46,817 nucleotides of DNA from Fonsecaea monophora. Lineage: Eukaryota > Ascomycota > Eurotiomycetes > Chaetothyriales > Herpotrichiellaceae. A program made the position numbers and the translations under genes. Below are positions 33,401-44,725 of the stretch, one piece after another. The stretch spans positions 1-46,817 of the forward strand of contig NW_019174101.1 in assembly GCF_001642475.1 (NCBI RefSeq), written 5' to 3'. Every line of letters begins with the position of its first letter. Positions within the stretch are counted from its first letter, which is position 1. The notes beneath the pieces were generated by a model. It was given only the letters and a program-made list of their open reading frames with translations, did not search any database and was not told where the DNA came from.

Positions 33401-36400
33401 GCTTCGACGCTACTTAGCCATGCCATCAACTGGGAGTCGACCCGGACCATGTTTCCGTTAAGTCTAGACTCCCTGGACAAGGTCCCTGAGAAGATCTCTT
33501 TCCAAAGGAGGATCTGGAGGAGAGCCGCATCCATCAGACACAGCCACATGATGGGTTTGTATTCGTATGTCTGGATTCTTTTTCCCACGGTCGCTCGCTG
33601 CTGTATCCTCGTCGTTAGCCCCTCAGTAAAGATCGCTTGCTGGATACGAGCACAGAGGTTGGCCTTTTGTTCCGTACCCCTCCGCATTCACATGGAGGCC
33701 GAGCTAAACTGAAATTATGCCGCTATGGGCAATGATAGTCGTAGGGGCTAAGCGAGTAAGTCAGTGCAAGGAAGGAGACTCGCCACCTCTGCTCTGCACC
33801 TAAAACCACTTACGAGGCTCCTTTAGACGCTGCCGTCGTCCCTCTCTCACTAACCTCGTTGCGTCTATCTCGGAGCAGCACGAGGCTTGGACCGAGTTGG
33901 ATACTTCGAGTGGGTCTAGGGTCAACTCCACGCAATCGCACCCACGCCACTTTCTCGGTTAAGACGTGCTGACAAAATGCATCCATGGCCTTGGTGGTGA
34001 CGTGTGTGGCATTCGCAGTGGGCGGATCTTGAAGCGCCTGACAGGCACCGAGGACAACAAACAGGGTACATGCAAAACGTGGCAGAATTGTCCCAGGCTG
34101 TCCTGCATCTTTTAGCCGCCCACCCCCCGCGTAGCTTCGCAAAATCCTTCGCCAAAGACCGAAGAGACGTTGGGAGCAGGTTGTAACCTATCTTGTCCCT
34201 GTTAGACTGAGCCTCAGCACATGATTGTCGGCTTTGGGCCTAACTCACCAGGCAGGGGTGCCACCTGGCACGCGCCCAATGGGGCCCTTCTCTGGATCGA
34301 GTCGGGGGTGGGCAGATGTTGACTAGACTTCGGTCAAGAGTCCCTCAGCCTCCACAGTTACCATCCAACGCATGGATAGCCGCTCTTCAGATCATGAACT
34401 TTGAGTGGAGGATGCGTCTCTCCTCAACCGAGCCATCCGCACCTTACCAGGAAGAGTCCAACTTCAACCCCCATCGAAGCCACACAGCGGGCGTTCAGTG
34501 GCGCTAGCTCTGAGGATCAACTCCAGTGCTGTCGGGGCTAAGTACTGTTAACCCCAGTTCAACGGGCTCCACTGGAGAGTCTCCCAAGGCGCTCTCGCTC
34601 GAGACCGAAGCGACATTTGTGAAGATCAATGCATGTATTCATCCGTCAGAGCCGGTTTTCGTGCTGTGAAAATGTAAGAGGGCCTAGCTGCTAAGGTCTA
34701 CCCCATTGACTGGGTTCTCGTGCACATTGTCGGGCCTTGTCGTGATCCCCCTTTTGATGGCTTTCCGCGAGGCAAACAGCAGCTGATCTTTCCACTTCAG
34801 AATGATACCACCGTCATTGAACAGCAGGAATGGACCAGGAGTCTGGTCGCTGAGGCCCGTGGTCCACAACCCCTCCTCATCAAGATTGGTCCTTCGAACC
34901 AGTCGGTTGGGATTGCGGCGCCTGCGCCTCGTATTCGTCGTTTTCTTAGAATCTTCTGTCGGGGAGACGTTCCCAATTCTTCATTGGTGGAGACAAGTTG
35001 GTGCAGATCGTTCCTTGGACACCGAACTTCCTTGTAGCTTGTCTCGGCACACCAGGCAGGGAGGTACAAGTCGTGGAGGCTAAATGACGGGCAGCATCAC
35101 CCACCAGCTTGGATCAGACAGCCTGCCTTTTTTTTACCTTTTCAAAGTCGATCCGAGCAACTCAAAGATGGTCAGCCGCACCACCTGGGACCACATCGTA
35201 AATCTCCAGATCTCCAGTACCTCGTTTTACAGGCGTTCTGGACTTTTGGAATGCAGATATAGTTGAACTGTGGCTTTTCTCCGAAGTGGATCTTGTAGTA
35301 GCTGCTGGCCATCCAGCCATAGTCTCCAAACGGGCAATCCAAGGTCAGGCATGATTGTTTGGGGGTCCTGTTCTCGCATCTCACCGGGGCGAGCCCCGTC
35401 TCCCCCTTGGCTCATTGGGGAGCATCTTGTGCGATCAGCCATCCAACTTCCCTGTGCAAGAACCTCGTCAACGCCTAAGAAAGTCAATGGCGCGAGCGAT
35501 TGGACTCGTATCTGTCCTCCGCAGGTGGACTATTTGACTCCTCTCGTGGCTTTAATCGCTAGTACGGAGGCGCTGGGGTCCAAACTCGTCGAATGCCAGA
35601 TTCCAAACCATACCTTTTCCGCATGCATAGAAGTGTCATATACCACACTGTCATGCATGTTGAGGGCGCTTGTTTCCTGGTTTGATTCGCCTGTTGCGGA
35701 TATCCAAGTCTTTTCGCGGTGGCGGGCCTTTTCTTCTGACCATATTTTACGATCCACGAAGAGGGAACCCAGTCCTCGTGAACTGCAGTTCCCAATTCTT
35801 ACCACTGGTCAGTCTGTGTTCTCGACTTCTAGGGGACATCCCGGTCTATCCCCATCAAGATCCTTTTGTTGAAATTCTGATTGTTCTTTTCATTTCCTCT
35901 CCAACTTCTGCTCCGGACGAAGGAACGGCTGACAATCCTCTCCACTCCCTACTCGATTCAACCGATTGTCTTCAACTGTGGTCACTTGATGTGATTGCTT
36001 TCTGTTGATCCTCATAACAGAGTCTCGAGGATTGCCCCGAAGTCAGCTCCTCAAACAGTATTCCGTTTGCGTTAGCATCCGGTGCGACGTGGGAAGATTA
36101 TTCCACACCTCTATTCTCCGATGTGTGGTAGATAGTACTGCCAGCCATATTTGTGCGACCCAAGTGATCCAAAATCCCACGAAGCTTTCATAGAGCTCTG
36201 TGACGCGCAATTGGGGCTGCTCCCCTTTGGCTGATCCCTGACTGGGCCGCAGCCAGAATCGGTCTGGAAACCCATCAGTCGGTTGCGACAAATCAATTCT
36301 GTGATGTCGACACAAGATCCACGGTACCAGTGATGTTGCCCGTCTGCCTCGCTCAACATCTCGACGAGTACAGTGGTGGAAGACGAAAAACCAGCAGGAA

Positions 36401-36452
36401 TCACTACCTAGTCTTTGTCTCGCGGAGGTAGTGGACGTCTGTCAGCGAAGAG

Positions 36453-38001
36453 ATGCAAGAGGGAGGAAATAATTTTGGAGTCTATGCAGAAGGAAGTGGT
36501 CCTGCGCAAGACCAGTTCGGTCCTGAGGTTGAGCAGTTCAACATGCCTGGTTTGATCCAATCCGGTAACTCGTCGCCCACTGTTCGCGACATGGCGGTAG
36601 AAGGGCCACCCTCATCTCCTGCCGATAAAAAGAGAAACAAACTGGGGTACCATCGCACTGCCGTCGCATGTGGTCAGTCTCTGTACCTGGCTTCCTTGTG
36701 CGCGACATTTCTGACCAAGTACCAGTCCATTGCCGACGGCGCAAGATTCGCTGTATGCCTGATTACAATGACCCAACAGGCCGATGCCAGAATTGCATTC
36801 GCCTCAAAAAGGAGTGCGTTTTCTTGCCGATCGACCCGCAAAATCCGCCCACAGCGAAACGACCTCGCTCGGGGCAAAAGACAGCGGATGGCTTCGTGAA
36901 CGAGGGTGAAGCTTCAGTCTCGTCATCCTCTCCAGGTGGCATCCTAAGAAGCAGCTCCATGGAACAAATAAGTTATGGGAGGGGATCCTTGGACACTCCT
37001 CCCATGTCCAATGAAAGTCCTGGGTTCCCAACTTTTCAGCCGGCATCCAGATCCGTCTCTGTCCATGGTAGGAGTTTGATCGTGTCTTTGTCTTCGAGGG
37101 CTGACGCATTTCAGGCTTTGATTTTGGGCATGGGTACGACCCTAGTCAACACCAGCGTCAACATCAGCAAGTCCTCGTCCCGTCTCCGTACTCACAGGGG
37201 AACTTTGATGTGGATTCGATGAACCCTTCGTTCTATCAGCAGCAGCAGCAGCAACAGCACTCATATGGACATCCAGTTGGCACGCCATATTCGTCAACGT
37301 TTGCTCCGAGTTCCTTACCTTCCGTGATGACAACGATGTCTCAGGAACAGACTCGTGCGTACCAGACGTCTGTCCCCAATGGTGGCTATGGATGGACAAA
37401 CCCTCCCGCGAGATCGATGTCATCTGACCAAACCGACGAGTTGTCATCTGGTTTCCCCACCCCATACCGAACAAACACATATCCGTCCTTCGACAGAGGA
37501 ATGACGGGCCAGATGCAGCATCTACCTCCAACCAGTTCGAGCATGGTGCCAATGGGCATAGAGAGTCGGCACACTTCGACGACTCCGAATTTTCAGGACC
37601 ACACGTCATACCAGCCTATGCAAACCAATATGCACTCGGTATGGATGGGGGGAAATGTTGGTGCAATGCAACAATTGCCCGGAACTTCCGACGGCTTTCA
37701 CTCCCAAGGCTGGTATCAACCTCATCCAGGGGTGGCAAACATACATCAAGAGGAGGAACAAGCTCGTATACTACCGTCGCAGAATCACAGTGCGCAAGAA
37801 GGTCAGCGTAAGCCTGGCTGAAGCCGACTAAATACATTAACCAAATTACCTTTTCGTTCAGTTGCGACAAAGCTCTCTCAAACCCCTATCGCCCACAGCA
37901 GACTGAGTCCGAGTTCTAATGCCATTGGCAAGCTCGACTCAGACCAGTTGGATTTGAGAAGATCCAGGGTTGACCTCTCCTCTGGATGTGGACGGCCGTA
38001 G
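36453..38001 (+). CDS. Zn2Cys6 transcription factor
   Basis: Four exons: 36453-36672, 36726-37067, 37115-37807 and 37862-38001, with introns of 53, 47 and 54 bases; 464 residues. The binuclear zinc cluster is C-x2-C-x6-C-x10-C-x2-C-x6-C (Cys73, 76, 83, 94, 97, 104; CVHCRRRKIRC and CQNCIRLKKEC). Intron 1 falls between Cys73 and His75, so the cluster is visible only after splicing. Its donor is GTCAGT. The rest is Ser/Pro/Gln-rich, with seven Gln codons at 37237-37257; no middle-homology domain is evident. Without intron 3 the protein would end at 37821 as QRKPG; splicing adds about 46 residues (LATKLSQTPIAHSRLSPSS onward) and keeps the phase. It is probably a nuclear DNA-binding activator; targets are unknown. 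Confidence 0.85.
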
Positions 38002-39020
38002 CGGCCGGAGGTGTGAATCATGTTTCCGAGAGGGTGTTTGGGCTCGTCCGAGCACCAATTTAAATGGTAATGGTTCATGCACAAAGTTTCTGAAGCTTTC
38101 AACTCGCACAACCTTTGCAACGAAGCGGCTTCGGCCTTTCAGGTTCCACTAGGTATCTTGCGGTCCAGAAACCCCAGAATAGCTAGAGGGCAAAGGTGCG
38201 TGATGCTCCATTGGAGTCTGGCAGGCCTCAGAGACTTGAAGGGGTCGGACAGACCATCCTGAGATCCAAGACTGGCGGCGGTCTGTCTGGGGAGGTCTCG
38301 AAACCGGGCGCTTTGCTTGCCTTCGCTGTCGTCAGTCTCGAAATGATAGGACTATTGGCGCAGTCTCGATCCTCAAAACTATAGCAGTCGACTCTCGAAA
38401 TCTCATTCTTTGGCTGCCATCCTTGACAATATGTCGGAGCTTCTTGACCTTCTCTTCCACGACAATCGACACTTTATACGCAAGTCTCCCAAATAAGATC
38501 AAACCCAGATTGCCGAGCCGTGCGACCGAAACGAATGCCTTTCAAGTTCTGGAAGACCCCGGTGTGAGATTTCTGTCAGTCATCGGCAGGACATGTCTCA
38601 CGGGTTGCACGGAGAGATGTCAGTCTATTCCATCTGCCGATCTCACCGAGCAAGTTTGGTGCTATATGGGGGCTGGTAAGTTTAGAATATCCCCTCAATC
38701 CGTTGAAACCATCCTGAAATGACTGGTATCGTGCAAGTCGGTCTTCCATGGCACAGCACTTCACCCTGGGTGAAGTACCGCAAATCGGCAAGGAAGAAGT
38801 GTCAATGTGACCGCCGTCACTGCTTGGAGTGTCGCCCCTGGAGCACAACGGGTCATTGCACCAGCCGTCGAAAGATCGATATGCCAAAGATATGCTGTCC
38901 CAGTCTAAAAATGTCTTGGACAAGATCGAATTCCCCCTCGCCTGGAAGTCGAGCCACCGGCACCATCACGACGGTCAAACCTTCACTCGGGGCACGGCCT
39001 CGACTACCATGCATGGTGCA

Positions 39021-39044
39021 TGCGGGTGCGGGTGCGGGTGCGGC
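39021..39044. repeat. Short (TGCGGG)n tandem
   Basis: Four units of the TGCGGG type in a row, the last ending TGCGGC. Simple repeat in an intergenic region. Confidence 0.6.
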
Positions 39045-39466
39045 TCATGGTTTGCAGATACAGTGCAGATGGACTGCCTCCTTAAGGGGGGATTTCCTGA
39101 GCAACCGCGGAACGAACTGAGTTGAGAACAAAAGCGGATTTTGTGGTTACGCAGGCAACTTCATAGTCAGGAGGTGGCCCTGTGTCCATTTGAAGATTAA
39201 GGGAGGACTGGGAGGGACTGCGCCAGCCAGGTGGCTTGATGGTCTTGACACAGAAAAGAAATTTGAAGAGAGTCGGATTCGTTGTGTTGCTTGTAGGCAG
39301 CGCAGACGGGTTTGCCTCATGCGGAAAAGGGAAAAGAAAAACAAATGGGAAATGTTGGTCACGTGCCACCCAAATCCCTTCAGGTTCCGTCGTGTTCGTC
39401 CTTTGTCCTCTCAGTTCATCAACACACCGACACTTTCGTTCAAGTACTTCGTGCTCGGAGCTTTGC

Positions 39467-39733
39467 ATGAATCCAGCAACACCACTCAAAACAGCTTCCT
39501 CTCAACCTATCGAGACTTCCAAAGAACCTGCCACGGATTATCGTCCCAGGACCGAACGGCTATTGTGGCAATTCCTGAGGGCACCTCGACAGGAAAAAGA
39601 CTGGGCCAGTGGATATCAGACAATGAGCTTGGAGGGAGAACAAAAGGGCTGTTTTCACGCTATGCTCAGCCAAAAACGGGTAGCCCATGGCCATGCCGAG
39701 GAATGCTTGACACACCCTAACAGGCTTGATTGA
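39467..39733 (+). CDS. Possible small protein, 88 residues
   Basis: An ATG-initiated frame that begins MNPATPLKTASSQPIETS and is preceded by a TC-rich, fungal-leader-like stretch (39398-39450). It is hydrophilic, without signal peptide or known motif. A second frame is open through the same bases (to 39720), which weakens the call. It may be a chance frame or one exon of a longer gene. Confidence 0.22.
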   Translation: MNPATPLKTASSQPIETSKEPATDYRPRTERLLWQFLRAPRQEKDWASGYQTMSLEGEQKGCFHAMLSQKRVAHGHAEECLTHPNRLD

Positions 39734-40144
39734 GGGCCACCAGGAGTCGGCCATGGACCAGAGACAATGGACCATTGTGGCGATTGGAAGTCACTGATTT
39801 ACAAAGGCAAGCAGCTCCAGATGCGGTGAATCGTCTGATTCCTGTGCTCCACACCAGAGCTGCCTGTTGGTGGTCCTTTCATTCGTAATTCATTGTTTAG
39901 GCAGAGGCAGTGATATCGAGGCTTGAGCTCTATGGGACCTTTATCTCAACTGCCAACAGTCGAGTCTACACTTTGGTGGTTGTTTTTTTTTTTTTTTTGA
40001 GAGAAAAATTCTTTCCATTAACCACATACGTTCAAATAGGAAAGGAACCGTTCCTCCCGTCTCACTCCCCACAAAGGGCTGTACTTCCTCGTCCATTGCT
40101 CGATCTCGTCCCGTCAGCGGCATCAAGGTGAGGCCACCGCCACA

Positions 40145-41122
40145 ATGGCACAGCTTTCGCAATCAATACGGAATAAATCAACGCAGGACCGACTATCATC
40201 TCTTCCTGGTGAGCTCCAGCTCCAGATCGCAGAGCATCTCAACTACTCTGATCTCGTTCGTGTTCGGCGAGCATCAAAGGCCTTGAGACACTGCTTCGCT
40301 GACCCTTCGATTCGATTGATTGACGAGATGGCAAAGGCTTGGGCTGAGATCGAACGCAAATTTCAGGACTGCTATTTCTCCGTGGATACGAATATGTCGT
40401 TGTTGGGACTTGATGTCAATCTTACATCCACTGTACAAAAAGTGGAGGAGTACGCCATGGAACGTGGCTTCTCTAACACGTTAGTCCGATGGCTTGTGCG
40501 TCCCAGTCTCTACCACTTCTCTTGTTCCAAGTGCCATACCATGAAACCTTGGACGGATTTCCCAAGCGAAAGCCTGCGTCAAACATTTCCTTTCAGACCG
40601 CGCGCAAATCCTTTGATGACCCAACAAGATAACAAGATGATTCTAGAATCCATGACTTGTGGAGCTTGTACCGCAGCAGAACAACCTCGCGCATACCATA
40701 GTCTTGGTCTCCGCAACGGAACGAGTTCAATTATTAAATGTCACAGGTGTCTCACAATCAAGCAGGCTCCCCACGACCTGTCGTTCAGGCTCCGTTTCTC
40801 CGGATTCTGCCAACAGTGCTTTGGGGAGGTCCATCAGGACTGGTTCGAGTACAAGAGCTTTCTACAGGACTGTCTAGCCAGAATGGAAGCCTACGAGAAG
40901 AGCGTGGACATGGAGTCGTTGTGGTGGAGAGGATTTCCCGAGTGCCCTGTGCCGGCCGAGTTTGTAGCCGCCTTGAACAGCCCGAATCATCGACCTTTGC
41001 CCAGCTGCAGAGAGATCGTCCTCGCTCAACTCTCTCTCAGAGCGGCCAACCTCCGACTTCGTGAGCTCTCGCTGGGACAAGATGCTCCAGACCTCTCTGT
41101 TCCAGAATCAACAGAGCCGTAA
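40145..41122 (+). CDS. F-box protein with CxxC pairs
   Basis: Intronless, 325 residues. The F-box is at about residues 17-57 (LSSLPGELQLQIAEHLNYSD followed by LVRVRRASKALRHCF), the part that binds Skp1 in SCF ubiquitin ligases. Four CxxC pairs follow at Cys127/130 (CSKCHTMKPWTDF), 172/175, 199/202 and 222/225, which suggests two bound zinc ions as a substrate-recognition module. The substrate is unknown. It converges with a second Cys-rich F-box gene 800 bases downstream. The start is the first ATG in the frame, with A at -3 (CACAATGG). Confidence 0.82.
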   Translation: MAQLSQSIRNKSTQDRLSSLPGELQLQIAEHLNYSDLVRVRRASKALRHCFADPSIRLIDEMAKAWAEIERKFQDCYFSVDTNMSLLGLDVNLTSTVQKVEEYAMERGFSNTLVRWLVRPSLYHFSCSKCHTMKPWTDFPSESLRQTFPFRPRANPLMTQQDNKMILESMTCGACTAAEQPRAYHSLGLRNGTSSIIKCHRCLTIKQAPHDLSFRLRFSGFCQQCFGEVHQDWFEYKSFLQDCLARMEAYEKSVDMESLWWRGFPECPVPAEFVAALNSPNHRPLPSCREIVLAQLSLRAANLRLRELSLGQDAPDLSVPESTEP

Positions 41123-41923
41123 TAACGATGTCCTGACAGGGGAAGTCGCACAAAACACTAGACCTTGGAGTTGTACACACGACACCCCAGCTTTCTGGTT
41201 CACAGAACCTTGGTGCGAAAGGTAGGTCTCCAAAAGGAGCACATAGAGACAAGTACGAGTACGAGTGCCTGTCATGGCATGGCATGGCATGGCAGGTACT
41301 TCCTCTCAGGGTTTCCACATCATTTACTACTCTCATTTCAAGTCTGAGAGTGATGTCCAATGTCATGCATTTCCCATCATTAAATTTAATTTCTCTCCCT
41401 CTCGCTCCTGTGTGGGTGGGTTGATATACTTCTACCAGGTATATTCCTACCTGTATGGTTCTATATTCTCATGCTCGTGAATATATATCACAGATCTTTG
41501 TTCCTCGCACATTTCAACCCGTGCGGATGATCTCCTCCCTCTCTTTGGTAAAAGTGTCGTCTGCCCTACTATTTTTAACGAGGTGCCACATTTAGAAGGC
41601 AGCCATGGTAGAGAATATTAGACACACACAAAGGTGATGAAGAGGTGGAGATGTGGGGAGAGAGAGAAAGAGGAAGTCAAAAGATCCAAAGTGTTCACAT
41701 TCCCGTCTCCATCCAAGGCCGGATGAGACTCTTGCCAATGTTAGCCAGCCCTAAGCCCATACTCCCCCAAAACTCCCTGCCAGGGTATCACAGTGCGATG
41801 CAGAAAACAAACAATACACAATATCCGTCCCAAATCCCGGTTCCGTCATGGTTCCGTGATGTCTCGGTACAATGTAAACACTGCCACGCCATAAGAATGA
41901 TAACGCCCTATGTTCAGCGGAAC
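41123..41923. other. Intergenic between convergent F-box genes
   Basis: An 801-base gap holding the 3' regions of both F-box genes. No coding sequence is supported. It contains a (CATGG)4 tandem and AT-rich TATATATC and TATTTTTAACG stretches. Confidence 0.55.
41273..41292. repeat. (CATGG)4 tandem
   Basis: Four perfect 5-base units flanked by CCTGT and CAGG, so the whole is an imperfect palindrome able to form a hairpin. It lies between the 3' ends of the two F-box genes. Confidence 0.7.
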
Positions 41924-42766
41924 CTATGACAAGCCGACAGCAGCCTTGCACGACTGGCAGAGATGAGAACCCGTCGACTGGACAGGCACCTCGGTGTGGT
42001 TGATGGCCCAGCAGCGCAGACACCGAGTGGCTCGGCTGCCGGGCAGTGTGAATGCAGGATGCTGCACCGGAAGCTGTGACGAGCTTGGCTGGTGGTCGGC
42101 GGTGGCGGCGGCCTGCTGCTCAGTGTCGAGCGAGTGCTCTTGGTCCATGGATAGGCACGCCGAACAAATACCGGCCTCCTTTGATCCAGCCTCGACTCTC
42201 CCCAGGGAGTTGCACCACCTGCAGACGACCCAGGTACGTCTCCCGTCCTTGATCACGCTGCCTTTGTCCCAGATCCCCTTCTTGACGCCACACGCCTTGC
42301 AGAACCGTCGACCGGCTTCGCCGTGCCCGAGACTCCTCCTCCCCGTGACCTGTCCCTTCACGAAGCACTCTCGTGGCAGACACTTTAGGCAGGCGTAGCA
42401 GTTCAACCGCTCCGCTCTCATTATGCGGTTGCGGTGAATGTTGTTGAGCGAGTTCATTGGCGCGTTGGTGCCGGCGATGCCCGGGCTTTGTGGAGGCGGA
42501 GCTGCCTGGACGGTCTGGGGAAACACGCTCGCCCAACGACGTTGGTTCGTATACGCCACTTGCCGACGTTGGTATTCGGCGTGTTCTTCGGCGACGAGTC
42601 TGACTCGGAGAGCCTGTCGAATCTCTACCATCCGGGCCAGGGGCACGAGTGTCGCTGCCGAGCGACATGTCTGGCGGAAGGTAAGGAGGGACTCGTAGTC
42701 CAGGCCAGACATCAGGTCGTCAAACATGTCCACTGGCAAGTCGAAAATGCCTGCGTAGCTCGTCAT
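41924..42766 (-). CDS. F-box protein with six CxxC-type motifs
   Basis: Intronless, 280 residues. An F-box-like N-terminus is at about 4-42 (IFDLPVDMFDDLMSGLDYES, then LLTFRQTCRSAATL). Cys motifs are CYACLKC (123-129), CKAC (156-159), CRWC (182-185), CSAC (201-204), CLRC (249-252) and CQSC (270-273), enough for about three zinc ribbons. A Gln/Ser/Ala-rich linker spans about 217-235. Inferred role: substrate receptor of an SCF ubiquitin ligase; substrate unknown. It resembles its neighbour in plan, not in sequence as far as I can see. The start is the first in-frame ATG. Confidence 0.78.
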   Translation of the reverse strand: MTSYAGIFDLPVDMFDDLMSGLDYESLLTFRQTCRSAATLVPLARMVEIRQALRVRLVAEEHAEYQRRQVAYTNQRRWASVFPQTVQAAPPPQSPGIAGTNAPMNSLNNIHRNRIMRAERLNCYACLKCLPRECFVKGQVTGRRSLGHGEAGRRFCKACGVKKGIWDKGSVIKDGRRTWVVCRWCNSLGRVEAGSKEAGICSACLSMDQEHSLDTEQQAAATADHQPSSSQLPVQHPAFTLPGSRATRCLRCWAINHTEVPVQSTGSHLCQSCKAAVGLS

Positions 42767-43571
42767 GCTGGAGACTGGCTTCTGTTCAAGGGACCTTGAG
42801 GCTGGTTTCTCGCCCAGGGGTTTCTAAGTCAGAGGCAAATGCAGAGATCTGATGAGAAGATCGCTGTTGCTTCTTCTGTCTGATGGCGAGACCCACCCAG
42901 CTTCAAGACTCCTCTTCGGTTGTTGCTCGTAAGCTCCAGCCAGATCCGATGAATCTTGACGAGAGTATTGCCAAAGACGATAGAGTGGAAGAGGACCAGG
43001 AGCAGAAAAACTGATATATATATATGCTCATAATCCCATCAGCAGCCTAGCCGGTAGAGCGTGACTCACACAGGGAAAGAAAGTGCAGAACTCGCACGTT
43101 AATGGGCAAATATATATATAACATGTACAGATGGTGACGGGAGGAGGTGGTGACGAGACTAAGACAGAAGTAAAGACGGAGCCCGTTTGGAGCTTGTCAC
43201 CTCGGATTATTATTGTTCCGCTGCCCAATACCCACTTATTCGGGAGTCACACCGTCCTCAAGGCTTCACCCCCTTTTTTTCTTGAAGTGGCATTGGGAGT
43301 GGGATTGTCCTGTCAACTGAACTGCCTACCAGTGACGCCCAGCCTTGTGAATACATACATGTACGTACGAGGTACCAAAGGTGGAGTAACACGCCTGACA
43401 ATAACGGTTTGTTCGTTGACACATTGCAAAGTTACTTCTTGTTTCAAGCGCAGTGCATGGACAAATTCGACAAACAACCTTCAGTAGGACAAAATCTACT
43501 AAATTCACACAAAATCTGCTGAATTGGCCAGGGTGAATGACAGCACGGTCACCCTGCTACGCTGCTGCCAT
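42767..43571. other. Promoter region of the minus-strand F-box gene
   Basis: An 805-base gap between the F-box start (read leftwards) and the dioxygenase stop. Two TA-rich runs (about 43013-43025 and 43110-43121) could serve as TATA-like or nucleosome-free sequence for the F-box gene. A TGACTCA occurs near 43062. No gene is supported. Confidence 0.5.
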
Positions 43572-44725
43572 CTACTTTGTCTGCCCAGCTGCCCTGGTGG
43601 CATCGTGGTTCACAACCCAGTCGTCCGTCTCCTTGACCTCGTTCAATCCCCAGGCTGTGCTGCTGTCGTCGTGCACCGTTGTTCTCCGCAGATCTCGCTT
43701 GTACTTGCCTTCAAACGCCCCACCATTGGCTCTGTGCAGGGTGCATCGGTTGTCCCAGATGATCATGTCCGAAGGGTTCTTCCACTCAACGCTAATGGTG
43801 TACTTCTTCTGGGTGACATGGTCAAGGAGTTTCTTGATCAGTGCATCGGATTCCTCCTTGGGAATTCCTTCTATGTGGTGCGAGTGTGCCGCGATATAGA
43901 TGTTCCTGCGACCACTTGGCTCGTGGATCTGAATGAGTCGATGCCGGGCCATGACACCTCCGTTGGTCGGATCGAGGTCTTTAAAGAACTCGGGCGATCC
44001 CAATTTGCGAGACTGGGCGATTGAGTGTTGAACAATATAATCTTTCTCGAGGAGTTCTCTTTGAAACTCTGGGTCAAGCTCGTCCCAGGCGGTGCGCGAG
44101 TCAGCGAAGTCAGTGTTTCCACCATTCCCTGGTGGTGGAATTTCCACTGCGCGTAGTAGAGAGAAACTCGCGCGTCTGGGGTTGAACGAGGAGTCCACAT
44201 GGAACAGAGCATTCCCCTGTGATACAAAGTAAGCTTCCAGGTCCAAAGGATGTTTTGGGTGTGCTCACCTTGCCATAATGTGCTCTCGGACTGTTGGGAT
44301 CCAGAACACCGCCTTGATCATCGATATTCCCAGCATCGAATAACTCGTAGTAGTTATATCTGGGCTTGCGGCCTTCCACCATATACCGTTTCATGGTGTC
44401 AAGATCGCCGATGCGTCTGGAGAACTCAATGTGGCTCAAATCATCCAGGCCAGTATTGCGGAAGACGCAAACACCATACTAATGTATAAAGGCGTCAAGT
44501 CAGCTCCAAACCACGACGAAGTATGTCTCCAATTAGGCGAGATGGGACAAACAAGACTTGAAGAAACAGGAGTGTTGGTACCTTGGCCATTGCGGCGAGA
44601 ATCTCGTTGAATTGTTCATCGGATAAATTCTGGAAATTAACGCCTTCAACCTCGGCCGCGAATGTAGGATGAAGTTTGTGGATGGTGATGGTGTTGAATT
44701 CTGGCTCCTCAGCGTAGCTACCCAT
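43572..44725 (-). CDS. TauD/TfdA-type 2-oxoglutarate dioxygenase
   Basis: Three exons: 44725-44582, 44478-44269 and 44216-43572, with introns of 103 and 52 bases, all phase 0; 332 residues. The iron triad is His124-x-Asp126 (FHVDSSF) and His279 (WDNRCTLHRAN). The 2-oxoglutarate and substrate arginines are likely Arg292 and Arg296 in KRDLRRTTV. Block DLSHIEFSRRIGDLD is typical for the family. Relatives oxidise sulfonates such as taurine or aryloxyacetates; filamentous fungi carry many paralogues, so the substrate is open. There is no targeting signal, so it is cytosolic. The start MGSYAEEPEF has A at -3. The 1247-base upstream gap is shared with a divergent Rab escort gene. Confidence 0.9.

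Larger units (their letters stand above)
27365..36452. other. 9 kb gene-poor region
   Basis: No gene can be supported. A G-run (27419-27429) follows the upstream gene. 27.7-28.5 kb is rich in GA, GT and TATA simple repeats. From 28.5 to 36.4 kb many frames of 60-200 codons overlap on both strands; most begin with GTG or TTG, and several minus-strand pieces (31584-32192, 34684-35069, 35227-35805) look protein-like but break by stops or frame changes. Base composition is balanced, so there is no strong RIP-type AT skew. I saw no reverse transcriptase, transposase, HET or NACHT motif. The last few hundred bases are TC-rich and should be promoter of the Zn2Cys6 gene. Confidence 0.5.
38002..40144. 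other. Intergenic between Zn2Cys6 and F-box genes
   Basis: Mostly non-coding as far as I can see. It includes a GGGTGC repeat (39021-39044), a possible small gene at 39467-39733 and a T-run at 39983-39998 shortly before the F-box gene. Overlapping open frames of 130-176 codons around 39.1-39.7 kb start with TTG or lie antisense and are not supported. Confidence 0.45.

Noticed and set aside
31616..35384. Possible repeat: a 19-base minus-strand match (ATGCCCGACTTTGGGTTGC near 31.75 kb, ATGCCTGACCTTGGATTGC near 35.35 kb)
   Set aside because: About 16 of 19 bases match but similarity fades at once on both sides; chance cannot be excluded without an alignment.
39190..39733. 176- and 165-codon frames near 39.2-39.7 kb
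   Set aside because: Both start with TTG and overlap in different frames; only the ATG-initiated 39467 part is kept, with low confidence.
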